Positions 16,139 to 25,283 of a DNA stretch of 64,000 nt are shown here, in pieces (within the stretch, counting starts at the first letter, position 1; each line of letters opens with the position of its first letter). Under the pieces are notes generated by a model. It did not search any database. It saw only the letters and a program-made list of their open reading frames with translations, and was not told the DNA's origin. The stretch spans positions 806,001 through 870,000 of the forward strand of contig NZ_OZ241968.1 in the NCBI RefSeq assembly GCF_965204125.1. Direction: 5' to 3'. The translations under genes and the position numbers were made by a program. This DNA comes from Poriferisodalis sp965204125. GTDB taxonomy: Bacteria > Actinomycetota > Acidimicrobiia > Acidimicrobiales > Poriferisodalaceae.

Positions 16139-16927
16139 ATGGATTTGGGGCTGACGGGCAGGCGTGCCGTGATCACGGGCGCATCGAAGGGCATCGGGCT
16201 GGGGTGCGCACTGGCGCTGGCCCGCGAAGGCTGCGATGTGGCATTGGCCGCCCGGTCGGCGGACGTGCTGGCGCGAGCGGCCGAGGAGATACGGGAGGCG
16301 GCGCCCGGGGCAGCCGTCACGACTCACGTCGTCGATCTGTCGACGGCCGCCGGCCGCCGGACATTGCTTGCCGAGACCGGCTGCGACGGCGGCGGGGCCG
16401 GCCTGGCCGACATCTGGGTGAACAACGCCGGGGCGATACCTGCGGGCGACATCGTGACGGTGGACGACGAGACGTGGCGCGACGCCTGGGACCTGAAGGT
16501 TTTCGGCTACATCGACCTGTGCCGGGCCGTGCTGCCGCTGATGACGGCCCGGGGCAGCGGGGTGATCGTCAACGTGATTGGCGTGGCGTCGCTGCGGCCG
16601 CAGCCGTCCTACATCGCCGGCGGGGTGGGCAACAGCGGTTTGGTTGCCATGACCGCTGCGCTCGGCAGCCGCAGCCTGCGAGACGGCGTGCGTGTGGTTG
16701 CCGTCAACCCCGGCCTGATCATCACCGACCGGATGGGCGACATGCTCCGCCGCCAAGCGATCGACGAGCTCGGCGACGAGTCGCGCTGGGAGGAACTGAT
16801 CCCCGCCGACCCGGCGCCGGGCACGGTGGAGCAGGTAGCCGACGTCGTGGCCTTCCTCGCATCAGACCGGGCGAGCCACGTCAGCGGAACCTCAATCACC
16901 ATCGACGGCGGCGCATCATCCCGCTGA
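16139..16927 (+). CDS. SDR-family protein with no active-site lysine
   Basis: A 262-residue protein with a classical SDR layout: TGASKGIG for cofactor binding, NNAG, then IGVASLRPQPSYIAGGVGNS where Tyr is followed by IAGG instead of xxxK. The Ser of the triad appears as the ASLRP serine at an unusual distance. The C-terminus GTSITIDGGASSR is typical. This fits an SDR subgroup with YxxGxxGN in place of YxxxK. TACGTT ends six bases before the ATG, a leaderless start. It is divergent from the acyl-CoA dehydrogenase gene and upstream of an amidase gene. Confidence 0.8.
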   Translation: MDLGLTGRRAVITGASKGIGLGCALALAREGCDVALAARSADVLARAAEEIREAAPGAAVTTHVVDLSTAAGRRTLLAETGCDGGGAGLADIWVNNAGAIPAGDIVTVDDETWRDAWDLKVFGYIDLCRAVLPLMTARGSGVIVNVIGVASLRPQPSYIAGGVGNSGLVAMTAALGSRSLRDGVRVVAVNPGLIITDRMGDMLRRQAIDELGDESRWEELIPADPAPGTVEQVADVVAFLASDRASHVSGTSITIDGGASSR

Positions 16928-17009
16928 GACAGCCGCTGTGCGGGGTGGGTTCGGCGTGGTCGCTAGTGTCCCGCGGCGAGGGAACTGAGGAGCGCAGCGG
17001 GAGGCAGCT

Positions 17010-18437
17010 ATGGACGTGCCCGACTTTCGGACGGTGACCGTGGAGGCGCTGGCGGCGCAAGTGCGCGAGCGCACGCTGAGCGCTGCAGCCGTCACCGAGC
17101 ACGCGCTGGAGCGCATCGAGGTGCTGAATCCGCAGCTCAATGCGTTTGTGGCGCTCGATGCCGAGGACGCTCGCTCGCAGGCCGCTGCCATCGACGAGCG
17201 GCTCGATGCGGGCGAGGACGTGGGGCCGCTGGCGGGCATTCCCATCGGCGTCAAGGATCTGGCCGACGCGGCGGGGTTTGTCACCACCCGCGGCGCGATG
17301 CACTTGCGTGACACGCCCCCGGTGGCTGCGGATTCCACCGAGGTTGCCCGCATGCGGGCCGCCGGCGCCGTGGTCTTGGGCAAGACCAACACGCCCGAAT
17401 TCGGCTGCATGGGCGACACCTACAACAACGTCTTCGGCGCAACTTGGAATCCGTGGAACACCGGCCGCTCCCCCGGCGGGTCATCTGGCGGCACCAGTGC
17501 CGCGATCGCTTCGGGCATGGTGCCGGTGGGCACCGGCTCCGACGGGGGCGGCTCCATCCGTATCCCCTCTGCCATGTGCGGGCTGTCGGGTCTCAAGCCG
17601 AGTCATGGTCGTGTACCCAGCGGTCCGCCGCCGCTGGGGCTGCTGGACCTGTCGTGCGTGGGGCCGATGGCCCGTCGCATCCGCGATGTCGCTTACTGCC
17701 TCGATGCCGTGGTGGGGCCGCACCCGTCCGATCTGCGCAGCCTGCCGGCACCGACCGAGTCGTGGCGCACTGCGCTGGATGACCCCCCACTGCCGGCGAG
17801 AGTGCTGTGGGCGCCCTCGTTCGACGGCGGCCCGGCGGATTCGGAGATCGTTGCGTCGTGCGCTGCCGCTGTTGAACGCCTTGCTGCCGAGGGAACCGAG
17901 GTCGTCGGGGCGGGAACCCTGTTCGACCCGGCCGACTCGGTCTCACAAGCGTTTGTGCCGATGTTTCTGGCAGGGTCGATCGGGCCGGCGTTCCGGCCAC
18001 TTCTGGGCACGCCCGCATGGGACGACGTCACCGACTGGCTGGCCGTGGCGCTGGAGGAGTCCTTCGAGAGCGTCACCGTCGACACCTTGGCGAGGGCGCG
18101 ACAGCAGTGCGGCGAGCTGTCGATGCACCTCGGCGAGACGATGTCGGGGTTCGATGCGCTGCTCATGCCGACGATGGCAGGTCAGACGCCTGTCGTGGGC
18201 GGGAACGGCACCATCGACGGCGTCGAGATTGAGAACTGGGTGCGCTTCACGCCGCTGGCCAATCTGACCCGGCGGCCGGCGGGAACGGTGTGCAGCGGAT
18301 TCACCAGCGACGGCATGCCGATCGGGCTGAGCGTGCTGGGCCACCAGACCGACGACGTGGGTGTGCTGCAGACCGTGGCGGTGCTGGAAGACCTGCTCGG
18401 GCTGGATCCCATCGCACCAGACATCGACGCCGGCTGA
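17010..18437 (+). CDS. Amidase signature family enzyme
   Basis: A 475-residue amidase. The catalytic Lys is in PIGVKDLAD near residue 81, and the Gly/Ser-rich signature SPGGSSGGTSAAIASG with GTGSDGGGSIRIPS supplies the cis-Ser and nucleophile Ser. The family hydrolyses amides, from GatA-type transamidation to aryl or nitrile-derived amides. GGGAGG precedes the ATG by six bases. It is isolated from any GatB or GatC gene, so a stand-alone catabolic amidase is more likely. It is followed closely by a cupin gene. Confidence 0.88.
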   Translation: MDVPDFRTVTVEALAAQVRERTLSAAAVTEHALERIEVLNPQLNAFVALDAEDARSQAAAIDERLDAGEDVGPLAGIPIGVKDLADAAGFVTTRGAMHLRDTPPVAADSTEVARMRAAGAVVLGKTNTPEFGCMGDTYNNVFGATWNPWNTGRSPGGSSGGTSAAIASGMVPVGTGSDGGGSIRIPSAMCGLSGLKPSHGRVPSGPPPLGLLDLSCVGPMARRIRDVAYCLDAVVGPHPSDLRSLPAPTESWRTALDDPPLPARVLWAPSFDGGPADSEIVASCAAAVERLAAEGTEVVGAGTLFDPADSVSQAFVPMFLAGSIGPAFRPLLGTPAWDDVTDWLAVALEESFESVTVDTLARARQQCGELSMHLGETMSGFDALLMPTMAGQTPVVGGNGTIDGVEIENWVRFTPLANLTRRPAGTVCSGFTSDGMPIGLSVLGHQTDDVGVLQTVAVLEDLLGLDPIAPDIDAG

Positions 18438-18452
18438 CGCCGGGTTGCACCG

Positions 18453-18914
18453 GTGCACGCCCACGAAGTGATCGAGCTGCTGGGGCTCGAACCGCTGGCG
18501 GGCGAGGGCGGCCAGTGGGCGCAGACCTGGCGGGACGGGCATTCGTCCGCGATCTACTTCCTGCTGCGGCCCGGCGACTTCTCGGCGCTGCACCGGCTGG
18601 GGGGCGTCGAGCTGTGGCACCACTACTCCGGCGCTGCAGTCGAGATGCTGTTGCTCGAACCGGACGGCACCTTGCTGCGGCCGCTGCTCGGGGCCGACTT
18701 GGCGGCCGGCGAGCGGCCGGTGGTGGTCGTTGGGGCCGGCACGTGGATGGCCGCCGGCACGACCGGCGATTGGTCGCTGGTGGGCACCACCATGGCGCCC
18801 CCTTTCGATGAAGCGAGCTTCGAGCTCGGCGAGCGGGCGGCACTGGTCGCCGAATTTCCCGAGGCCGCGGATGACATCGAGCGCTTCACCCGCAAGGATG
18901 CCGCTGATGGCTGA
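18453..18914 (+). CDS. Cupin protein of the DUF985 family
   Basis: A 153-residue single-domain cupin. The segment SAIYFLLRPGDFSALHRLGG followed by ELWHHYSG is the DUF985 signature with its histidines in the beta barrel; GTTMAPPFDEASFELG is the usual C-terminal motif. It starts with GTG 15 bases after the amidase stop, and its last eight bases overlap the next gene. The biochemical role of the family is unsettled. Confidence 0.85.
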   Translation: MHAHEVIELLGLEPLAGEGGQWAQTWRDGHSSAIYFLLRPGDFSALHRLGGVELWHHYSGAAVEMLLLEPDGTLLRPLLGADLAAGERPVVVVGAGTWMAAGTTGDWSLVGTTMAPPFDEASFELGERAALVAEFPEAADDIERFTRKDAADG

Positions 18915-19743
18915 GCAGGACGAGTCGCCGCCTGCGGATCAGAAGTCGCCACAGGACGAGTCGTCGGCGGGAGACCATCTGCCGGCGCCGGACGAGCTGA
19001 TCCGGTTGGACGGCCGGGTCATCGTGGTGACCGGTGCAGGCGGCGGCATCGGCACCGGCATCGCCCGCCGGCTCCTCGCTGCGGGTGCGAGCGTGGTGGC
19101 GCACACCCGCTCGTCGCCGGTCGATCACCTGGCCGGTCTCGACGGAACGCCAGTCGCCTCAGTACAAGCCGACCTGGCTGCGCCCGACAGCCCGCAGCAT
19201 GTGATCGACGCCGCGCTCGAGCACCACGGCCGCTTGGACGGGCTCGTCAACAACGCAGGCATCCAACCGCTCGTGCACTTCGCCGAGATGAGCGACGCCG
19301 AGTGGGCCGAGATGATCGATGTCAACCTGACGGCGGTGCACCGGCTGACCCACGCCGCTGCAGGCGCGATGCGCGCACAGGGCGCAGGCGGGTCGATCGT
19401 CCATATCGCCTCGATCGAAGGGCACCAGCCCACCGACCTGCACGGTCACTACGCAACGGCCAAGGCCGGCCTGCTGATGCACGCCCGGGCAGCCGCCGGC
19501 GCGTACGGCCCCGACGGCATCCGCGTCAACAGCATCTCGCCGGGCCTGATCGACCGGCCCGGCCTCGCCGACGACTGGCCCGAAGGCGTGGCTCGCTGGC
19601 ATGCAGCGGCGCCGCTGGGCCGGCTGGGCACCGCCGCAGACGTCGGTGACGCGTGCGTGTTCCTGTGCTCGGACCTCGCGAGATGGATCACCGGCGTGGA
19701 TCTGGTGGTCGACGGCGGCGTGCTCACCCGGCCCACGTGGTGA
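18907..19743 (+). CDS. Classical SDR oxidoreductase
   Basis: A 278-residue dehydrogenase with a hydrophilic N-terminal extension of about 30 residues. The core is canonical: VTGAGGGIGTGIA, NNAG, HIASIEG and YATAKAGL with intact Tyr and Lys, plus the C-terminal VDGGVL. It overlaps the cupin gene by eight bases, suggesting one transcript from the amidase onwards. Unlike two other SDRs in this window it keeps all catalytic residues. The substrate is unknown. Confidence 0.85.
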   Translation: MAEQDESPPADQKSPQDESSAGDHLPAPDELIRLDGRVIVVTGAGGGIGTGIARRLLAAGASVVAHTRSSPVDHLAGLDGTPVASVQADLAAPDSPQHVIDAALEHHGRLDGLVNNAGIQPLVHFAEMSDAEWAEMIDVNLTAVHRLTHAAAGAMRAQGAGGSIVHIASIEGHQPTDLHGHYATAKAGLLMHARAAAGAYGPDGIRVNSISPGLIDRPGLADDWPEGVARWHAAAPLGRLGTAADVGDACVFLCSDLARWITGVDLVVDGGVLTRPTW

Positions 19744-19836
19744 GCCCGCGCTCTTGGTTGTCACACCCCCTTGGTGCACTGAGGGAAACACCACGTGCAC
19801 CTCACGGGCACGCTTCACAGAAGCGGAGAAACCACC

Positions 19837-19947
19837 ATGGACACCTCGACTCAGTCTGGGGCCCGGGCCGGCGACTGGCTGCTCGCCATCGCCGTTGCGC
19901 TGGCCGGCTGCCTGCTGGTCCTGAGCTGGACAATGGCCAGCGGCTAG
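19837..19947 (+). CDS. Small single-span membrane protein, 36 residues
   Basis: ATG-initiated frame with a GGAGAAACCACC leader that gives a good ribosome site. The product has a short polar head, then a hydrophobic segment DWLLAIAVALAGCLLVLSW long enough to cross the membrane once, and a short tail. It lies 65 bases before the next gene in the same direction, after an inverted repeat (GGTGCAC at 19773 and GTGCACC at 19795). No family is recognised. Confidence 0.4.
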   Translation: MDTSTQSGARAGDWLLAIAVALAGCLLVLSWTMASG

Positions 19948-20012
19948 CCGAGCCCGCCCGGTCACCGGGAGCGTTCTGCTAAGTAGGGGCCATCCTCTTC
20001 AAGGAGACACGA

Positions 20013-20762
20013 ATGCTCATCGACAATCCCCGAGGCGGCTACCACTTCCTCACCGGCATCTCGCCGTTCTCCAGCGGCGTGGTGGCATCGGACGGCCACG
20101 AGGTTGTTCACGCCACGCTCGACGCCCACGTCCCGTGGCGCCAGGGGTTCGAGCTGATCGACGCCCACCTGTCCGCTACCGGGCGCGGGCGCCCGGCCCT
20201 GTGCGCGATCGAGCTGCGCTGCCCCGAGCCGTATTCGATGCCCGGCTTCATCGAGTTCAACGCGGGCTACGTCGAGCTCATCCGGTCGTGGGACCTGTAC
20301 GTCGGCGATCACAACCCGCTGGCCCGCACCAACGTGGCCCCCGCGCACGGCCCGCCTTCCGAGCCGGTGCTGCACGCCTTCTCCTACACCGTCGAGGCCG
20401 AGGCCGGCGCGCCCACCACCTTCGTCGTGTCGGGTGCGGGGGAGATCCCCGAAGCGACGCTCGACGACAACGAGATCGTCCGCAAGGGCGAGACCGACCC
20501 CGAGGCCATGCGAGAGAAGGCCGGCCATGTCGTGGCGACGATGGGGTCGCGCCTTGCGGCTCTGGGCGCCGGCTGGGGCCAGGTCACCACCACCGATGTG
20601 TACACGGTGTTCATGCATGAAGGCCTGCTGGAGAGCGCGGTCATCGGGCAGATGGGCGCAGCCACCCGCCACGGCCTGCGCTGGTACCGGTCGCGCCCGC
20701 CCGTCATCGATCTCGACTTCGAGATGGACGTCCGCGGGATCCGGCACGAGATCACGGTGTGA
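20013..20762 (+). CDS. RidA-like protein resembling CnbZ (2-aminomuconate-type deaminase)
   Basis: A 249-residue protein. The opening GGYHFLTGISPFSSGVVAS, the ALCAIELRCPEPYSMPGFIEF stretch, the ARTNVAP segment and RGIRHEITV at the end match what I recall of the CnbZ-type deaminases related to the RidA/YjgF fold, and TTTDVYTVF is a RidA-like strand. These enzymes remove ammonia from 2-aminomuconate-type products of aminoaromatic cleavage. AAGGAGA precedes the ATG. The neighbours (amidase, SDR, TetR regulator) fit a catabolic context. The assignment is from memory of motifs. Confidence 0.55.
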   Translation: MLIDNPRGGYHFLTGISPFSSGVVASDGHEVVHATLDAHVPWRQGFELIDAHLSATGRGRPALCAIELRCPEPYSMPGFIEFNAGYVELIRSWDLYVGDHNPLARTNVAPAHGPPSEPVLHAFSYTVEAEAGAPTTFVVSGAGEIPEATLDDNEIVRKGETDPEAMREKAGHVVATMGSRLAALGAGWGQVTTTDVYTVFMHEGLLESAVIGQMGAATRHGLRWYRSRPPVIDLDFEMDVRGIRHEITV

Positions 20763-20851
20763 AGGAAACCTCACGACGGCCGGGGCTCTAAAGAGAGATC
20801 TTCTCGAGGTCGCATCGACCGGCCGATAATGACGACTACGCTCGGCATGCA

Positions 20852-21493
20852 GTGACAGCTGCACAGGACCCCGGGCCTCCTCTCCAGCAGGAGACCGACC
20901 AACCCAAGCGGAAGTCCGAACGGGCCACCGAGCAGCTTCTGAATGCGGCTATAGCTGTATTCGGCGAGCGCGGCTTCGAAGCCGCCACAGTCTCGGAGGT
21001 CGCCCGCAGATGCGGCATGACGTCTGGCGCCGTCTATGCGCGCTGGCCCAATAAGCGCGAGCTGTTCCTGGCCGTGGTCGAATACACGTCGGCCCAGCGG
21101 ATGCTGCTGTTGATCAAGCAGGCTGAGGCGGCGGCCGACGACAAGCTCGGAATGCTCGGTGCAAACCTGCTCACCGAGACACGAGACGACACGCGCAACC
21201 TGTGGATCGAAGCGTGCGTCAGCGCCAGCCGCGACCCGTCGGTGCACCCCACGGTTTCGGGGTGCATGGAGCTCGAAGCGGGCGATCTCACCGAGATCGT
21301 GGAGGACGGCAAGGCATCGGGCGTCATCGACCCGGCGCTGAGCACCGACGCCATCGTGTTCCTCTGCCAGTCGCTCGGCCTCGGCACCTACCTGGCGCTG
21401 CGGGTTCAGTCCCCCGAGCGACCCCAGCTGTCCGGCGACGACTGGTCAGCAGTGGTCGAACGGCTCATCACCGCAGTCGCACCCCGCTCCTAG
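20852..21493 (+). CDS. TetR-family transcriptional regulator
   Basis: A 213-residue regulator. The N-terminal helix-turn-helix is clear: TEQLLNAAIAVFGERGFEAA then VSEVARRCGMTSGAVYARWP, with the following helix KRELFLAVV. The remainder is a helical ligand-binding domain of no recognised subtype. It begins with GTG 89 bases after the CnbZ-like gene and may regulate that gene or the amidase/SDR group. Confidence 0.85.
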   Translation: MTAAQDPGPPLQQETDQPKRKSERATEQLLNAAIAVFGERGFEAATVSEVARRCGMTSGAVYARWPNKRELFLAVVEYTSAQRMLLLIKQAEAAADDKLGMLGANLLTETRDDTRNLWIEACVSASRDPSVHPTVSGCMELEAGDLTEIVEDGKASGVIDPALSTDAIVFLCQSLGLGTYLALRVQSPERPQLSGDDWSAVVERLITAVAPRS

Positions 21494-21530
21494 CGACCGA
21501 GCTCATCTGTAAGCAGGCAGACTGCGTCCT

Positions 21531-23117
21531 GTGAGCGGGCGGTTCGCATCACTAACTTCCTGTCTGCTCGCACTGATGTTGTCAGCGGCTCTCGCCGCGT
21601 GCGGCAGCCCTGAAGTCGAGCCGACTGCCACCTCCGCACCCAGCGCTACGACGACCAGTCCTCCTGCCCCGACTGAGACTTTGGCCACAGAAGCTGCGGC
21701 CACAGATCCCGCGCCGCCCACGACGTCACCGGCAGTTGCAACGACTACCGAGCAGCCTGAGCCCACGGCGGAGCCAGCGCTCGATGTCGGAATCGTTTCC
21801 CAACTGGAAGGCCGCTGGGAGGGCGTCACCCGCATCGTGGCCCTCGGCGAACTGCCCATTGCCGTCACGTTCGAGCTGTCCGGCGACGAACTGCTCGCAG
21901 CGATGGACATCCAAGGCGGGATCGGACTCGAACTGGTCAACGTCGCGCTCGAAGGCAGTCGCATCCATTTCGAACTGGAGTCGCCCTTCGGCCAGGCCAT
22001 CTGGGACGGGGAAGTGCGCGATGGGCTGATCGACGGTGAATTCACCCAGGCGGGCGCGGAGGGAATCTTCCGCCTAGAGCGAGCCGACCTCCCCGAGCCG
22101 TCGCGGTTTCGTAGCGATGACGTGACGTTCACGAACGGCGACATCGTCCTAGCCGGCGAAGTCGCCCTGCCCGACGGTGACGGGCCGCACCCGGCGGTGG
22201 TCCTCATCAGCGGCAGCGGTGACCAACTTCGGGACTCGGAGGTAGCCGGATTCAGAGTCTTTGCAGTGCTCGCAGAAGAGTTGGCCCAAGCCGGCATTGC
22301 CTCGCTGCGCTACGACGACCGGGGCGTCGGCGCATCGTCCGGCGACGGTCTGCTAGCCACCATCGAGGACCGCGCCGCAGACGTCGAAGCGGCTGTCGAG
22401 CTGCTCAGCTCCCGAGCCGACATCGACACCGAGCGCATCGGCCTTATCGGCCACAGCGAGGGCGGCATGGTTGCTCCCTTGGCCGCCAACCAGTCTGACG
22501 ACGTCGCGTTCGTCGCGCTGTTGGCCACTCCGGCCGTGCCAGGAACCGAGTTGCTAGAGACACAGCTGGAATTGCTGGAGCTGTCCGGGACGCCGCCAGA
22601 TCAGATAGAGCAATATCAGACGATTCAGCGATTGGTCTTCGACGCGATTGCGGAAGGTCAAGGCTGGGAAGACGTGGAGCAAGCGATTCGTGCGCTCGCT
22701 CACCGACAGGTACACGAGCTGCCCGAACAGAGTCGCCAGGCCCTGGGAGACCTCGACGAGTACGTGGAAGTCATCGTCAGCCAAGACATGAAGACTTGGC
22801 AGAGTCCGTGGTTCGTGTCGACCGTCGAGCACGATTCCGCAGCAGCCATCGCCGCCTTGAGCGTGCCCGTGATGGCTCTGTATGGCGAGTTGGACACCCA
22901 AGTGCGCGCTGGCCCTAACGCGAGCGCCGTGTCCGAGGCGATCGCTGCATCGAACGTGCCGGGCTATGCGATCGGGACGGTCCTCGGGGCCAACCACCTG
23001 TTCCAAGCGGCCACGACGGGCAGCCCCGACGAGTACGACCTCCTGAGGCCAGAGTTTGTGCCTGATTTCCTGGACCTGCTGCTGCCGTGGCTGGCTGAAC
23101 AGGTCGACGCCTCCTAG
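21531..23117 (+). CDS. Secreted alpha/beta-hydrolase lipoprotein
   Basis: A 528-residue exported protein. The leader ends in a lipobox (ALAAC at Cys24), followed by a Thr/Ser/Pro/Ala-rich linker of about 60 residues, a beta-rich domain of about 120 residues, and an alpha/beta-hydrolase domain. The nucleophile elbow is GHSEGG; SLRYDDRGVGASSG precedes it, as in the acyl-peptide-hydrolase/DUF-type esterases of this layout. The Asp and His of the triad are probably in GELDTQV and NHLFQ. A surface esterase or peptidase is likely; substrate unknown. Confidence 0.75.
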   Translation: MSGRFASLTSCLLALMLSAALAACGSPEVEPTATSAPSATTTSPPAPTETLATEAAATDPAPPTTSPAVATTTEQPEPTAEPALDVGIVSQLEGRWEGVTRIVALGELPIAVTFELSGDELLAAMDIQGGIGLELVNVALEGSRIHFELESPFGQAIWDGEVRDGLIDGEFTQAGAEGIFRLERADLPEPSRFRSDDVTFTNGDIVLAGEVALPDGDGPHPAVVLISGSGDQLRDSEVAGFRVFAVLAEELAQAGIASLRYDDRGVGASSGDGLLATIEDRAADVEAAVELLSSRADIDTERIGLIGHSEGGMVAPLAANQSDDVAFVALLATPAVPGTELLETQLELLELSGTPPDQIEQYQTIQRLVFDAIAEGQGWEDVEQAIRALAHRQVHELPEQSRQALGDLDEYVEVIVSQDMKTWQSPWFVSTVEHDSAAAIAALSVPVMALYGELDTQVRAGPNASAVSEAIAASNVPGYAIGTVLGANHLFQAATTGSPDEYDLLRPEFVPDFLDLLLPWLAEQVDAS

Positions 23118-23177
23118 CGCCCGGTCGTACAGCCTGACCGCGCCGCGGTCGGGTGGACGTGGCAAGGTGAGCGGCGC

Positions 23178-23942
23178 ATGACGCCTGTTGAGCTTGAGGC
23201 CATCGCTGTTGATGTCGCTGAGGCGGCGGCTGAGTTCCTGCGGGAAGTGGCGGGCACCGGCGAGGCCTTGCGCACGAAGTCGTCCCCGACGGACGTGGTG
23301 ACGGCGCTGGACATCCAGTCCGAGGAACTCATCCGTGGCGAACTGCTGCGTCGCTGCCCCGGCTCCTCGATCGTGGGCGAGGAATTGGATGACGAGGTGG
23401 GGCACAGCGGCGTCGGATGGATCGTGGACCCCATCGACGGCACCGTCAACTTCCTGTACGACCTGCCGGTGTTCGCCGTGAGCATCGCTGCCACCCGCGA
23501 CGGCACGGTCGTGGCGGGTGCCGTTGCCGACGTGCTGCGCGGCGAGGTCTTCTCCGCGGCTCGCGGCTCAGGCGCTCGCTTGGACGGCTCGCCCATCGCC
23601 GCCGCCGCGTCGCACGGCCTGGCGCAGGCGCTGGTGGCAACCGGCTTCTCGTACCACGCCGAACGGCGTCGCCATCAGGCGGCGGCGCTGTCGCGTGTGC
23701 TTCCCGCCGCCCGTGATGTCCGAGCCTTCGGCTCCGCGGCGCTGCATCTGTGCTGGGTTGCCAACGGTCGCTGCGATGCCTTCTTCGAGCACGATCTCCG
23801 CATCTACGACTGGGCCGCCGGCGCGCTGATCGCCGAAGAAGCCGGAGCCCAGGTCGAGCTCCCGGACGAGCTCAACGACGACCTCGTATTCGCCGCCAGC
23901 CCGCCTCTCTTCGCCCCACTGCGAGCGCTGATCGTCGGCTGA
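23178..23942 (+). CDS. Inositol monophosphatase family phosphatase
   Basis: A 254-residue Mg-dependent sugar phosphatase. It shows the metal-binding residues in sequence: GEELDDE, then the signature WIVDPIDGTVNFLYDLP, and later the second signature in IYDWAAGALIAEEAGA (Asp for the third metal site). The family removes phosphate from myo-inositol phosphate, histidinol phosphate or similar. In actinobacteria inositol serves phosphatidylinositol and mycothiol synthesis. No linked pathway gene lies beside it. Confidence 0.85.
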   Translation: MTPVELEAIAVDVAEAAAEFLREVAGTGEALRTKSSPTDVVTALDIQSEELIRGELLRRCPGSSIVGEELDDEVGHSGVGWIVDPIDGTVNFLYDLPVFAVSIAATRDGTVVAGAVADVLRGEVFSAARGSGARLDGSPIAAAASHGLAQALVATGFSYHAERRRHQAAALSRVLPAARDVRAFGSAALHLCWVANGRCDAFFEHDLRIYDWAAGALIAEEAGAQVELPDELNDDLVFAASPPLFAPLRALIVG

Positions 23943-24032
23943 GCGGCGGATGACGGTCGTACTGCGTCGTCTGTCGGCCACGCAGTCGCGGCCTGAAGCC
24001 CGGGTGTGGCGGTGACCTGAGAGACTGGCGGC

Positions 24033-24404
24033 GTGGCCCGCAACGTTGTCGGAGGCGAACTGCAGCCGTGCTCGTATGACCCGCTGACGGGCTGGTTTCG
24101 GGACGGCTGCTGCAACACCGACTCGGGCGACTTCGGTGTGCACACGGTGTGCGCGGTGATGACGGCGGAGTTTCTGGAGTTCTCCAAGGCGGCCGGCAAC
24201 GACCTGTCCACTCCGCAGCCGACGGTCGGCTTCGACGGCTTGGTTCCCGGCGACCGCTGGTGCCTGTGCGCATCCCGCTGGACCGAAGCGTTCGAGGCGG
24301 GCAGCGCTCCCCCGGTCGTCCTCGAAGCGACCCACGCCCGCACCCTCGAGTGGGCCTCGTTAAGCCAGCTCGAAGCACACCGCCACTCCGGCGACCCCAC
24401 CTGA
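24033..24404 (+). CDS. DUF2237 family protein
   Basis: A 123-residue protein rich in Cys. It follows the DUF2237 pattern from end to end: NVVGGELQPCSYDPLTGW, DGCCNTDSGDFG, HTVCAVMTAEFLEFSK, then PGDRWCLCASRW. The conserved cysteines could bind metal, but no function has been shown to my knowledge. It begins with GTG, with GAGACT six bases upstream. Confidence 0.85.
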   Translation: MARNVVGGELQPCSYDPLTGWFRDGCCNTDSGDFGVHTVCAVMTAEFLEFSKAAGNDLSTPQPTVGFDGLVPGDRWCLCASRWTEAFEAGSAPPVVLEATHARTLEWASLSQLEAHRHSGDPT

Positions 24405-24470
24405 CCCGACGGCGGCAGCGTCATGCAGTCTCGGGCCTGCGGGATCTCGCGGCTGGCGTAGCGTGGCGGT

Positions 24471-24848
24471 GTGGTCGCATGGTTGCTGGCGGCCGCTGTG
24501 GCGCTTGCCCACGGGCTGCTGGCCGTCTTCATCGTGGTCGGCGCACCGCTGGCTGCACGCAGCCCCCGGCTGATGCGCTGGTACCTGGCTGCGCTGGCGC
24601 CGATCGCCGCGATCAACCTGCCCGGGTTGCCGTGCCCGCTGACCGTCTGGGAGAAGGATCTTTGGCGTCTCGCCGGCCAGACGCCGTATAGGGGCGGCTT
24701 CATCTCGCAGTACTTCGTTGAGCCGTTCTATTCCCCCGGTTTGGACGCTCGCGGTGAGACGGTTCTGCTGATGGCAGTGACGGTCTGGTGCGGAGCGTGG
24801 CTGCTGTACGCCGCCGCATCTCGCCTGCGCCTGCGCGCCGCACGCTGA
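24471..24848 (+). CDS. DUF2784 membrane protein
   Basis: A 125-residue integral membrane protein with three to four spans. LAHGLLAVFIVVGAPLA, the NLPGLPCPLTVWEKDL loop with its conserved Cys and Trp, and GGFISQYFVEPFYSPGL match DUF2784. Function is unknown. TAGCGT lies six bases before the GTG start, indicating a leaderless message. Confidence 0.85.
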   Translation: MVAWLLAAAVALAHGLLAVFIVVGAPLAARSPRLMRWYLAALAPIAAINLPGLPCPLTVWEKDLWRLAGQTPYRGGFISQYFVEPFYSPGLDARGETVLLMAVTVWCGAWLLYAAASRLRLRAAR

Positions 24849-24884
24849 GCAGGGCACGGCTTCGCCAGAATCTGAACCCGCCGC

Positions 24885-25283
24885 TCAGCGGTATGTGGCG
24901 ATAGAGACGCCGGGGAGCCCGTCGAAACCGGTCGGATCGGCGGTGATGACCGTGCGGTTCGTGGCCCGTGCCGTGGCCGCAATGATCAGATCGTGAGCAC
25001 CGCGTGGCCGGCCCGCCCGATGGGTCTCGGCCAGCAGCTCGGCATGCGCCGCTGCAACGTCGGTGCCGTACGGCAGAACCGGGATGGCGTCGACCACGGC
25101 GTCGGCGAATGCCTGGCGGCGGGCGCGATGCCGCTGCGTGGCGAGAAGGACGCCGACAAGCAGTTCGGCAACGGTGACGGCAGCGATAGCTACGGAGTCG
25201 TCGTCACCAATGAGCCGGTCGAGCTGTTCTTGGTCGCGTTCGGCGTCGATGAGGACGGTCGTGTCGAGCAGCAGTGCTGTCAT
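24885..25283 (-). CDS. PIN-domain toxin of VapC type (pair 2)
   Basis: A 132-residue PIN protein: LLDTTVLIDAERD carries the first Asp, GAHDLIIAATARATN the middle acidic site, and ITADPTGFDGLPGV the last, the arrangement of VapC/FitB ribonuclease toxins. Its start overlaps the antitoxin stop by four bases. It differs from the other three toxins of the window, which share an AQxWR segment it lacks. Confidence 0.85.
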   Translation of the reverse strand: MTALLLDTTVLIDAERDQEQLDRLIGDDDSVAIAAVTVAELLVGVLLATQRHRARRQAFADAVVDAIPVLPYGTDVAAAHAELLAETHRAGRPRGAHDLIIAATARATNRTVITADPTGFDGLPGVSIATYR

